Assembly: GCF_000428985.1 (NCBI RefSeq)
Contig: NZ_AUAZ01000020.1
Location: forward strand, 30,281 to 94,280
Length of the DNA stretch: 64,000 bases
Reading direction: 5' to 3'
Source of the DNA: Marinobacterium litorale DSM 23545
GTDB lineage: Bacteria > Pseudomonadota > Gammaproteobacteria > Pseudomonadales > Balneatricaceae
Part shown: one piece after another, positions 16,923 through 24,704 of the stretch
How the letters are laid out: the number at the start of each line of letters is the position of its first letter
Position numbering within the stretch: position 1 is the stretch's first letter
Notes under the pieces: generated by a model
Told to the model about the DNA's origin: nothing
The model's database searches: none
The model's input: only the letters and a program-made list of their open reading frames with translations
Made by a program: the position numbers and the translations under genes

Positions 16923-18833
16923 TCAGCACATATCCGAATAGGGGTTGTCCGGTTCAAGGCTGATCGGATTGGTATAGCCGGGCAGGCGGATTGCGGTATC
17001 ACTGATCGTCAGGTCCTCGCCGGCCAGGACGCCGTGATCGTACAGGTACTTGGGACGAACCAGGCCCCGTATGGCGTCGGCATCGTAACTGTTTGCACGT
17101 TCGCGCACCGCTTCGCGCCGGGCCTGCCACTGTTCCAGCGCGACGCTGCCGTGGCGTTTGCGGAGCAGCTGCTCGGCAATGTGTGGGGCCATAATGCAGG
17201 CGGTTGCGTTATTGCCGCCGAAGCCTTTGGCGTTGACGAAGGCTGTATCCATGCCCTGCTGGCCCACCTCGGTATGGGAGAGCGGCAGGTTGAGATGACT
17301 GCGGTGCACATCATCGGCGATGGCCGGCGTTGTGACCAGGCCGGGAATGTAGCCGTAACGCCAAAGGCCCAGCGCCGCCATGATCTGGTCGCCGCCGGCC
17401 GTGCCCTGCGAATGTCCCAGAAAGGCTTTCACCGCCGACAACGTCCAGTCCTCGATACCGAACGCGCGGGCGATTTCGTTGACGACATGGGATTCTGTGA
17501 CCCGGTTTTGTGGCGTACTGGTCCCGTGCGCATGGACATAGCTGCGCTGGCGTAGGGATTCATCACCCAGCATGGTACGAACCAGACCTGCGGCTTTACC
17601 CAGCGTCATGTAGTTGCCGACGCCGGGTGCTGAAATCGATTTTTTGTGACCGTCCGCATGAACGTAGACATCGGGCACGCAGCCGTGGATGTCTGCGCCC
17701 AGCTCCAGTGCCAGGTCATCACTCATTAACACCAGGAACTGGCTGGATTCACCGATGGTGAAGCCGCAGTTATCACCGAACGGACGGCAGGCCTGACGGT
17801 AATGTTCATCACTGAGCTGATCCAGGCCATCCAGCGCGGCAAGCTGTTTGTCTTCGGCCAACGCGCCCATTGCCCGAAACCCTTCGATAACCTCTGGCGT
17901 GACCGGGGCGTCGGAGCCGCCGATCATGGCCAGTTTGCAGCGGCCACTGCGAATCGCCTCGACACCGTTTTTCAGGTTATACAGGAAGGTTGCGCAGGCG
18001 CCGAGCGCACCGCCGGTGACGCCTACGTTCCCCAGCAGGTAGGCGTTGATAAAGTCGGCGGGCATCTGAGCATAGCCCAGGGGCATCTGTTTGGAGCTGG
18101 TGCGTTTACCCAGTGCCGGGAACTTGGTCAGCCCTCCAAAGCCGAAGTCATCCAGCTGGCCAATGGAGTTGCTGGCGAACACCGCAATTTGATCAGGCGC
18201 CAGCCTGTCCAGGACTTCGGCGTACTCGATACCCATGGAATAGAGTGCATCGGAGGCCGCATAAACGGCCATCTGCAGGCCGCGCGGATGATTGCGTGAC
18301 TGGTACAGGCGGCCCGGTTCGAATCCGGTGGGGAGCATCCCGGCGCTCTGTACCTGTGCTGTACGGCTATCCGGGAAAATCAGGTCGCAACAGCCGCGAA
18401 CACTGACTTCGACCTGCCCGCCTTCGAGCGGAGTTACACTCCAGTTTTCAGGAATGACCGCCGGCAGCTGGCGGTTACGCAAACGAAATCTGAGCAGGTC
18501 ATCGGCGCCTTGAATGCTGGCCGCCCGGTTGAAAGGGACTGCATTCACATCAAACCAGTCGGGATGGATGCGCCGGATCAGGGTGCGTTCGCGAATCTGG
18601 GGTTCAAGGGCGGCAGCGAGTGCGTTGCCGTCTACGCGTTCCCCCATGGCGTTTACGTAGCTGCCATCACTGTAGCTGGCAATCCCCATCAGTGTCGCCA
18701 GGTCCAGCACGGTCTCCTGTCGACTCTGGCCATCGAGTTGATCCAGAATCAGACGGCGGTAGCCGTGATGGAAAGAGGCTCGACCGGCCGGGCTGATACC
18801 TCCGAAGCCGACGATGACGGGAAGCTGAGACAA
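16923..18833 (-). CDS. fabY: FabY-type beta-ketoacyl-ACP synthase
   Basis: A long (636-residue) thiolase-fold condensing enzyme that matches FabY, the protein that starts fatty acid synthesis from acetyl-CoA and malonyl-ACP in Pseudomonas aeruginosa in place of FabH. The nucleophile Cys is in GALGACATFLYN. The two catalytic His are in VHAHGTSTPQNRVTES and KAFLGHSQGTAGG. The frame is open to 18881, but the start is set at the TTG at 18833-18831. A strong GAGGAG (18842-18847, minus strand) is spaced eight bases from it, and the product then begins SQLPVIVGFGG as expected for the family. A small lipoprotein gene follows. Confidence 0.88.
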   Translation of the reverse strand: MSQLPVIVGFGGISPAGRASFHHGYRRLILDQLDGQSRQETVLDLATLMGIASYSDGSYVNAMGERVDGNALAAALEPQIRERTLIRRIHPDWFDVNAVPFNRAASIQGADDLLRFRLRNRQLPAVIPENWSVTPLEGGQVEVSVRGCCDLIFPDSRTAQVQSAGMLPTGFEPGRLYQSRNHPRGLQMAVYAASDALYSMGIEYAEVLDRLAPDQIAVFASNSIGQLDDFGFGGLTKFPALGKRTSSKQMPLGYAQMPADFINAYLLGNVGVTGGALGACATFLYNLKNGVEAIRSGRCKLAMIGGSDAPVTPEVIEGFRAMGALAEDKQLAALDGLDQLSDEHYRQACRPFGDNCGFTIGESSQFLVLMSDDLALELGADIHGCVPDVYVHADGHKKSISAPGVGNYMTLGKAAGLVRTMLGDESLRQRSYVHAHGTSTPQNRVTESHVVNEIARAFGIEDWTLSAVKAFLGHSQGTAGGDQIMAALGLWRYGYIPGLVTTPAIADDVHRSHLNLPLSHTEVGQQGMDTAFVNAKGFGGNNATACIMAPHIAEQLLRKRHGSVALEQWQARREAVRERANSYDADAIRGLVRPKYLYDHGVLAGEDLTISDTAIRLPGYTNPISLEPDNPYSDMC

Positions 18834-19016
18834 GGGGGAAACTCCTCGGTTTGTTGAAGCGACGCAGACAAAGTGATCCAAGTGAAATATTTTATCGGGT
18901 GTCGTGCGCAGTGGCCAGCGCCATGGGGATAACTGAGTGCCCCACGGGGTTTTAATCGACGGTTAAGCTATGCTGGGCTATAACTCGACACAGTATTGGA
19001 TCAGCAGGAGAGCAAG

Positions 19017-19676
19017 ATGATAAAGCAAACGGCAATTGCATCGCTAATGGCAGCTGTGTTTTTGAGCGGCTGTACGACGATGGACCCCTACACGCAGGAG
19101 CAGAAAACCTCCCGAGCAACGTCAGGGGCCGGGATCGGAGCGGTCGCCGGTGCCATTCTGGGGGCTGCGGTTTCGGACGGCAACCGGGGTGAGGGCGCTT
19201 TGGCGGGCGCGGCTATCGGCGGTGCTGTCGGTGGTGGCATCGGCTATTACCAGGACCAGCAGGAGATGCGTCTGCGCCAGGAGCTGGAAGGAACCGGCGT
19301 GCGTGTGGAGCGTGTCGGTGACGACATTCGCCTGATTATGCCTGGCAATATCACCTTCGCCACCGACAGTGCGAGTGTGGATCCGGCGTTTTATCCCGTA
19401 TTGGATTCAGTCGCGCTGGTGCTTAAGAAGTTCGACCGCACGGTGATTGACGTGGAGGGCTATACCGACTCCACAGGCTCCTTTGAATACAACCAGCAGT
19501 TGTCCGAGCGCAGGGCGCTGGCCGTATCCAATTACCTGGCATCGGCCGGTGTCAGTGGTGTGCGTCTGAATGCTCGGGGCTACGGTGAACGTAACCCCAT
19601 CGCCGATAATGGCAGTGCGTCTGGGCGGGCATTGAACCGTCGGGTTGAGGTGAGGATTCGTGGGACTCAGCAGTAA
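19017..19676 (+). CDS. OmpA-family lipoprotein (YiaD-like)
   Basis: A 219-residue outer-membrane lipoprotein. The signal peptide ends in lipobox LSGC (C19). A Gly/Ala-rich 'glycine zipper' follows (residues about 40-80, GAGIGAVAGAILGAAVS and GAAIGGAVGGGIGYY). The C-terminal OmpA domain binds peptidoglycan, with the diagnostic FATDSASVDP, EGYTDSTGS, YNQQLSERRA and NRRVEVRI. It links outer membrane and wall. The ATG at 19017 follows CAGGAGAG; an earlier ATG at 18996 would place residues before the signal peptide. It converges on the ZapB-like gene, with a hairpin between. Confidence 0.88.
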   Translation: MIKQTAIASLMAAVFLSGCTTMDPYTQEQKTSRATSGAGIGAVAGAILGAAVSDGNRGEGALAGAAIGGAVGGGIGYYQDQQEMRLRQELEGTGVRVERVGDDIRLIMPGNITFATDSASVDPAFYPVLDSVALVLKKFDRTVIDVEGYTDSTGSFEYNQQLSERRALAVSNYLASAGVSGVRLNARGYGERNPIADNGSASGRALNRRVEVRIRGTQQ

Positions 19677-19699
19677 GGGCCGACAGTATCGCGGGCAGG

Positions 19700-19727
19700 C
19701 CGCTTCAGTCTCAGGCTGAGGCGGTTT
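19700..19727 (+). terminator. Terminator hairpin after the OmpA-like gene
   Basis: CCGCTTCAG (19700-19708) pairs with CTGAGGCGG (19716-19724) with one G-U pair, followed by a short TTT. It overlaps the last codons of the convergent ZapB-like gene. The weak T tract keeps confidence moderate. Confidence 0.45.
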
Positions 19728-19905
19728 CCTCCAGGCGATTAAATTTCTGCAGCAACTGTTGCAGGCGCTCATCGGTTTGCCCGCGTTGCGACGCGAGCGC
19801 GTCGCGCTCCTCTTTCAGCTCGCTGATTTCCAGGCGCATTAACTCGACCTCTTCGATAAGGTTTTCAATCTTCTGCTCCAGTTCACTGAACAGTTCGCTT
19901 TGCAT
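19711..19905 (-). CDS. ZapB-like cell division coiled-coil protein
   Basis: A 64-residue acidic protein that is one continuous coiled coil: ELFSELEQKIENLIEEVELM, then heptads to the end. The N-terminal LEQKIE...IE.L..EI.ELKEE and C-terminal ERLQQLLQKFNRLEE patterns match ZapB and the related short TIGR02449 proteins. ZapB stabilises the FtsZ ring through ZapA. GGAG six bases before the ATG supports the start. Short coiled coils are easy to over-assign. SlyX is an alternative, but its conserved C-terminal PPHY-type motif is absent. Confidence 0.65.
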   Translation of the reverse strand: MQSELFSELEQKIENLIEEVELMRLEISELKEERDALASQRGQTDERLQQLLQKFNRLEETASA

Positions 19906-20011
19906 AGTGACTCCGTTGTTGATGATATAGAGAGAGGCGAATACTACAGCCCCCGGGCGCAGATATGCCAGGGGCTCATTGGCCAGCGGTTTTTTTCGTG
20001 ACCCTGTGCGG

Positions 20012-21235
20012 TCAGTGGGCTATGACAACATCATCCTGCTGGATGTTCAGACTTCGGGCATCAGTCGTCAGAGTGGCGGTGGACTGGGTGGCATGGACCC
20101 GCTCAACAGTGGCTGACTCACCGGTGTTGTTGAGTTCGTAAATCGGTCGCATCTCCAGATCGTAGTCAGTATAACGGCGGTAGACGGTCAAGCGGTCGCC
20201 CGGGTTCAGTCCGCTATCAGCACCGGCACCGATCCAGATCTGGTTCCCCTGAGTCCGCGTGATTCTGACGGCGAAGGGTTCGCAGGTCAGCTCCATCTGA
20301 ATGTCGTTGGCAATGCTGCGCAGCATTTTTCTAAGCTCCTGGCCATAGGGCTGCTGCCAAAAAGCCGCTGTGGCAAAGCCGGTTTTCTGATGTTTATCCA
20401 GATTCCAGTCGGCGGTGAGCTGGTAGCGCTGTTGGTGCTTCAGCGTGCCTGTGAGCGCTTCGTAGATGTAGAGGTCGAGAATAAAGTCGCGTCTGAAGTT
20501 GTCGTCGTTCCGGTCATACTGATTGTAGAGGTCAACCAGAATATTGGGTTCGCCGGGGCCGACGGGTTGATGAGAGGCCATGCTGCGGATAACGCCAGTG
20601 ATCAGAAACTGGACGTTGAGCTGTTCCGAGCTGCGCAGCAGCGTGCTTAAGGCGCCTTCAGGCAGCATTGTTACCGGCGCTTGCGCCGGGTTTTGAATCA
20701 GGTTGATGTCGCCGGCATCCAGTGCATTGAAAGCGCTGGCGCTACGTAAATCATTGGCGAGCAGCGCGCTCAGGTCGCGTTGGACCGATCCCAGATCACC
20801 GAGCCTTGCATCCGTGGGGCGTTCCAGAGGGAAAGTTCCGATGGCGACCGTTTTGCTGTAGGCAAGGGCGTGCTGGTTATCTTTGCAGCCGGAGCGGATC
20901 TCCACCTCGGCCTCAATGCGAACATGGTGCTGGCCGTTATCCTCCCATTCACGAAGAATACGGACGTCCGAGATCTGGCTCAGACTGTCCGTGCGCAGGT
21001 CATCCACTTCAAGTACCCCGTTGCGCACTTGCTGTGTGGAGGCGATGTAAGTATTCGCTTTCATGGAGGCCCTTTCCATGGCGCGCTTCAGTGCCTGCTC
21101 ACGGCTTTGTCCGGGGTCGGTGCTGTTGATCGGTGCCTGCCCCTCTGCCTCAACGCTAATGGCGGATGCGATGGGGGAGGCGAACAGGGTGGTCAGGCCT
21201 ACGATAGCAATAACCAGTCTGATAAATTGGTGCAT
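20012..21235 (-). CDS. flgT: Flagellar assembly protein FlgT
   Basis: A 407-residue periplasmic protein with a signal peptide (MHQFIRLVIAIVGLTTLFAS, cleavage after ASA near residue 24). It resembles FlgT, which forms the H ring around the basal body of sodium-driven polar flagella and helps place MotX/MotY and the stator. The N-domain contains REQALKRAMERASMKA, a central curli-like domain carries SEQLNVQFLITGVIRS, and the C-domain has GLNPGDRLTVYRR. The open frame runs to 21361, but the signal peptide fixes the ATG at 21235. It is divergent from the LpoA-like gene and about 2.5 kb from flgP. Confidence 0.75.
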   Translation of the reverse strand: MHQFIRLVIAIVGLTTLFASPIASAISVEAEGQAPINSTDPGQSREQALKRAMERASMKANTYIASTQQVRNGVLEVDDLRTDSLSQISDVRILREWEDNGQHHVRIEAEVEIRSGCKDNQHALAYSKTVAIGTFPLERPTDARLGDLGSVQRDLSALLANDLRSASAFNALDAGDINLIQNPAQAPVTMLPEGALSTLLRSSEQLNVQFLITGVIRSMASHQPVGPGEPNILVDLYNQYDRNDDNFRRDFILDLYIYEALTGTLKHQQRYQLTADWNLDKHQKTGFATAAFWQQPYGQELRKMLRSIANDIQMELTCEPFAVRITRTQGNQIWIGAGADSGLNPGDRLTVYRRYTDYDLEMRPIYELNNTGESATVERVHATQSTATLTTDARSLNIQQDDVVIAH

Positions 21236-21330
21236 AGAAACTAAGCCAAGGTCCGTGCCGGGTTGATGCCATTGTAGCCCGTCATTCGCGACGTTGTAAC
21301 AGCCGCAACAAAGTGGCCTGAGAGAGTTAT

Positions 21331-22728
21331 ATGGAGCACCGTTGGCATCTGCTCTTAACACTGCTTGTTGTGCTGGGCATCAGCGGTGCTCGGGCAGCGG
21401 ATCTGGCGTCGATACGGGGCCAGATTCAGTCGATCAGCACTCAAGAACCTGTGACCGATGATCGGTTGGTCGACCTGTGGAAATCGGTGACGATGTTATC
21501 CCCCGGGGAGCTCGATCAACTTTTGCGCACCGGTCGGAACACCTATTTTGAGCAGGGCTGGTTTGAGTTGGCGGAGGCCTATTCGGTTGTCCGGGGAGAC
21601 GTGACCGCACGGAGCGCTCGTATCGAACAATGGCACCGCAACTGGTATCACCATCCGGCGTCCGCGCTGGTGTCTCGGCTGATTGCAACGGAGCCGTTGG
21701 AAGGCTGGCCCTCCGCGCCGAAGAGGGTGGCGGCAGTACTGCCTTTCTTCGGTGAATATGCCGAGCCCAGCGATGCCTTGGTTGAAGGGTTGGAAAGCGC
21801 CTATCGTGACGTTGAGGCAACGGGGCAGCCGGTGCCGGAAATAGCACTGTACGACAGTCGCGAGATGGAAAATCCCGAGGCTTTTTTGCGCTGGTTGGCA
21901 CAGAGCGAAAATGTGGATCTGGTGGTGGGTCCGCTCGCGCCTGCGTCTGTGGAGGCTATGGTGACATTGGACCATCTGCCTGTTCCGGTTATCGCGTTGA
22001 ACCGATTCACGGCGCCGGGTTTTCCGGGCGCTGCGTTGGATCTGGCATCGGATCAGGAGCTGGGTCAGCTTGCCGCACGGGTTTTAGATGTTGCACAGGG
22101 GCCGGTTCTGCTCTTGATCCAAAATGACGACTGGGCCCGGTCACTCGGTCAACGATTCGAACAGGTTCTCAGTTGGCAGGGCGGTGAGGTTGAAAACAGC
22201 TATATGGTTGAGACCACTCAGAACCTGGAGTCTGTCCTCGCGTCGGCACTGGGAGTGACCGAGAGCCGGGTTCGTGCGGACAGAGTCACGGCTATTGTGG
22301 AGCGGGAGGTGGCGTTTGAACCTCGTCCTCGGCCTGAAATATCAGCCGTTGTGATGCTGACCGGGCCAGATCTCGCCCGGCGGATCAAGCCGATGCTGGA
22401 TTATCTGTACGCAGGCGACATGCCGGTGTTTGCCAGCTCACATGTCTTGGGCGGCCATCTTGACCCGCAGCGGGACAGGGATCTGGAAGGCGTTAGTCTA
22501 TGTGATCTGCCGGCTGTCCTGAACGGTCAGATGGAAAATCCGTTTAATGCGCTGGGTTATGACGCGGGGCTTTTAAGCTTATCGGGTGCGGAGCTGAATG
22601 GGGGTAGGTTATCGCTCGATGGTCGGACGGGGAAGCTGCGGCTAGGAGTTGGGGGGCGGGTTATTCGAACGCTGGCGTGTGTGCGCTTTAAAGAGGGTAA
22701 GCCGGTTCCGCTGCCTGTGACTCATTGA
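21331..22728 (+). CDS. Secreted LpoA/LppC-like periplasmic protein
   Basis: A 465-residue exported protein whose signal peptide (residues 1-22, SGARA before ADLAS) has no lipobox. Residues about 125-460 show the periplasmic-binding-protein fold of the LppC/LpoA family: VAAVLPFFGEYAEPSDALVEG, VDLVVGPLAP, VIALNRF, RPRPEISAVVMLTGP, MPVFASSHV and NALGYDAGLLSL. LpoA is an outer-membrane lipoprotein that activates PBP1A. This copy lacks the lipid anchor and has a short helical N-domain, so it may do another job. It sits among flagellar accessory genes. Its 3' end overlaps the convergent LysM gene by seven bases. Confidence 0.7.
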   Translation: MEHRWHLLLTLLVVLGISGARAADLASIRGQIQSISTQEPVTDDRLVDLWKSVTMLSPGELDQLLRTGRNTYFEQGWFELAEAYSVVRGDVTARSARIEQWHRNWYHHPASALVSRLIATEPLEGWPSAPKRVAAVLPFFGEYAEPSDALVEGLESAYRDVEATGQPVPEIALYDSREMENPEAFLRWLAQSENVDLVVGPLAPASVEAMVTLDHLPVPVIALNRFTAPGFPGAALDLASDQELGQLAARVLDVAQGPVLLLIQNDDWARSLGQRFEQVLSWQGGEVENSYMVETTQNLESVLASALGVTESRVRADRVTAIVEREVAFEPRPRPEISAVVMLTGPDLARRIKPMLDYLYAGDMPVFASSHVLGGHLDPQRDRDLEGVSLCDLPAVLNGQMENPFNALGYDAGLLSLSGAELNGGRLSLDGRTGKLRLGVGGRVIRTLACVRFKEGKPVPLPVTH

Positions 22729-23711
22729 ACGCGGTCATCGGCAGCCGGTACCGCGCGCGAGGTGATGATTTTGGCCAGGCTGGCGCCAGATTCGGTCGAC
22801 AGTATCATCAGGCTGCCGCCGGGTTGGGTGGGGAACTCCTCGATCGCCTGATCGCCCCCCTGGCGTACAAAGTCCTTCTTGAAATAGTGGTATATCTGGC
22901 CCGGCTGCACCCCGGACTCGAGCCCCGCATCAATCAAGGCGAAGTAGCCATCCGGCGTCTCGTGGTAAACCCGTTTCAGGCGGGCAGAGATCTGTTTCGT
23001 CACTTCCGTCGGGTTGAGAGAGGTGCTCGCTGGATGCTGCGCGGGCAGGATCAGATCTCCTTTCTCTGCGGCTGACGCTTGGTTAAGCAGCAGAAATTTC
23101 GCCTTGTTATCGGCGACGTAGTCAAGCCGGGCCAACGCTACACGCTTGAGTATTCGATAGTCGCTGATGGGCTGATTGCTATCCTCCCGGAAAACGCCGA
23201 ATGTCTGGCCAACACCGTAGTGGGAGCCGACGTTCTCGGCGTAGATCGCTTCGCCATTGGCTTCGGAACGCTGGGCGACAAAACGCGCCGCGCTGCTTAT
23301 GGACGAGGCGGGCATCAACCGGTAGTGCGCCATGAAACGGGCCAGGCGGCCACTGCTGATCTCCTCCCGGGCGAGCATTTCACTGGCACTGGGTTTCGAT
23401 GGCTGCTGCGTGGCGGGGGGCTGTATGGATGAGGCATCAGGCTGTGTTTCCATCCGGGGTGCGGGTTGCATCCGCCCGTCCGGGAGCTGAATCCGGGTGC
23501 CGGCACTGAGTGATTCCGGTGTGCGTACCTGGGGGTTGAGAGACCAGATCTCCCGCCAGCGAGACGCATCGCCCAACTCGCGATCCGCGATCGCTGAAAA
23601 GCTGTCACCAGGCCTGACGGTGTAGCTCGCAGCATTCACCGCTTGCAGGGAAGCGGTGCTTATCACCGCAATCAGCGCATATGTGGACAGTGAATGCTTA
23701 TGATTCGGCAC
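22722..23711 (-). CDS. LysM-domain periplasmic protein in the flgT-flgP locus
   Basis: A 329-residue secreted protein. The signal peptide (to about residue 27, AVNA before ASYTV) leads into a LysM domain (YTVRPGDSFSAIADRELGD...W.EIWSLNPQV...LSAGTRIQLP, residues 29-78). A Pro/Gln-rich linker follows, then a C-terminal domain with no family I recognise. LysM binds peptidoglycan glycan strands. The GTG start at 23711 follows AGAGGAG eight bases upstream. It lies 27 bases downstream of flgP on the same strand and is probably co-transcribed. A role in anchoring or assembling flagellar rings in the cell wall is inference from position. Confidence 0.75.
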   Translation of the reverse strand: MPNHKHSLSTYALIAVISTASLQAVNAASYTVRPGDSFSAIADRELGDASRWREIWSLNPQVRTPESLSAGTRIQLPDGRMQPAPRMETQPDASSIQPPATQQPSKPSASEMLAREEISSGRLARFMAHYRLMPASSISSAARFVAQRSEANGEAIYAENVGSHYGVGQTFGVFREDSNQPISDYRILKRVALARLDYVADNKAKFLLLNQASAAEKGDLILPAQHPASTSLNPTEVTKQISARLKRVYHETPDGYFALIDAGLESGVQPGQIYHYFKKDFVRQGGDQAIEEFPTQPGGSLMILSTESGASLAKIITSRAVPAADDRVQ

Positions 23712-23738
23712 CCTGAATACTCCTCTGATCCCGGGCGA

Positions 23739-24251
23739 TCAGTAACGCGGCGCGTAGGACTCGTAGTAAGGGTAGGCTGTGCCGGTTGCCAGTCCGTCAT
23801 GGCTGCGATTCTCGGCGCGCTCGCGGGCGAGCATCCGCTCGAGCTGCAGACGGTTGACCTTAAGCGACATATTGGTAATCGCAAGGCCGTCGTCCTGGAA
23901 CTCCTGATTGGTTATCGCTGCACCCTGGATGAAGCTGTTGATGCGCGTGCGCAGACGATCACGGCCGGCAATGAAGTCCTCGACACTGGTGTCCCCAAAA
24001 ACCTGAACGCCGGAAACCTGTTCGGCCAGTTTTCGATAAGCATCAACTTCAGAGGCTCGCAGTGCCATCAGTCGACGCTGGGCCAGATTTTCAAAGGTGG
24101 ATTTGGGCGCGCCATAGCCGGTCACGTTGATGACGAGTTCCTGTGTTGCGCCGCCGGCCGACGTTGTGTAGGCCCCCGGCCCCTGATAAGCACAGCCAGC
24201 GATAAATGAAAACAGGATCAGTGAGATAGCTGTTTGGACAAGGCGATTCAT
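23739..24251 (-). CDS. flgP: LPP20-family lipoprotein, FlgP-like
   Basis: A 170-residue outer-membrane lipoprotein: signal peptide with lipobox IAGC (C20), then the LPP20 fold marked by VTGYGAPKSTFENLAQRRLMA, ALRASEVDAYRKLAEQVSG and VSGVQVFGDTSVEDF. FlgP proteins build the basal disk or support the outer-membrane part of the flagellar motor in Vibrio and Campylobacter. AGGAAG lies seven bases before the ATG at 24251; the open frame extends further upstream without support. It is followed closely by the LysM gene. FlgT lies in the same neighbourhood, which strengthens the flagellar reading. Confidence 0.75.
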   Translation of the reverse strand: MNRLVQTAISLILFSFIAGCAYQGPGAYTTSAGGATQELVINVTGYGAPKSTFENLAQRRLMALRASEVDAYRKLAEQVSGVQVFGDTSVEDFIAGRDRLRTRINSFIQGAAITNQEFQDDGLAITNMSLKVNRLQLERMLARERAENRSHDGLATGTAYPYYESYAPRY

Positions 24252-24330
24252 AGCAGCGCTTCCTTCCACTTTGTGCAGCAGTGCACTTTTTATTCGGTTC
24301 CGGAGACAGTTTATAGGGGTATCGGTAATG

Positions 24331-24383
24331 CGCAAAGTAACTTTAGAAAAAAACGCTTTCTTTCTAAGGCTTTACTTCGCGCA
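24331..24383. repeat. Imperfect long inverted repeat between flgP and the DUF1244 gene
   Basis: The left arm GCGCAAAGTAACTTTAGAAA and a right arm ending CTTTACTTCGCGC can pair imperfectly, with a T/A-rich core. It lies in the 146-base gap. It could end the map-glnD-DUF1244 transcript or be the flgP control region; no clean T tract follows in either direction. Confidence 0.35.
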
Positions 24384-24397
24384 TTTTGATCCTCGCT

Positions 24398-24694
24398 TTA
24401 ACTTTGCTGCTGACGGGCGTTGTAGGCGGCCATTTGCGCTTCGGTGGCGGGCTGTTGGTATTTGCTTTTCCACTGATCGTAGGGTTCGCCGTAGATGATC
24501 TCCCGAGCCTGTTCGTAATCGAGGCTCTCGCCCCGCTCCTCGGCAGCGGAGACATACCATTTGGCCAGGCAGTTGCGACAGAAGTCAGCCAGGATCATCA
24601 GGTCGATATTTTGCACCTCCTTGTGCGCGTCAAGGTGCTCAAGCAGGCGCCGGAAAACGGCGGCTTCGATCTCGGTTTGGGTCTGCGGATTCAT
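24398..24694 (-). CDS. DUF1244 domain protein
   Basis: A 98-residue soluble protein that I recognise as the DUF1244 family from the block DFCRNCLAKWY (C39, C42) followed by DYEQAREIIYGEPYDQWK. The function is unknown. The paired cysteines could bind metal, but that is a guess. AAGGAG before the ATG at 24694 sets the start; the frame is open further upstream inside glnD. It is the last gene of map-glnD-DUF1244, only ten bases after the glnD stop, so co-expression with nitrogen-signalling GlnD is likely. Confidence 0.8.
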   Translation of the reverse strand: MNPQTQTEIEAAVFRRLLEHLDAHKEVQNIDLMILADFCRNCLAKWYVSAAEERGESLDYEQAREIIYGEPYDQWKSKYQQPATEAQMAAYNARQQQS

Positions 24695-24704
24695 CTTCGG
24701 CTCC

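Noticed and set aside
16854..17555. A 233-codon plus-strand frame opposite fabY
   Set aside because: It lies wholly antisense to the conserved ketoacyl synthase and resembles no protein; GC-rich genes give such frames routinely.
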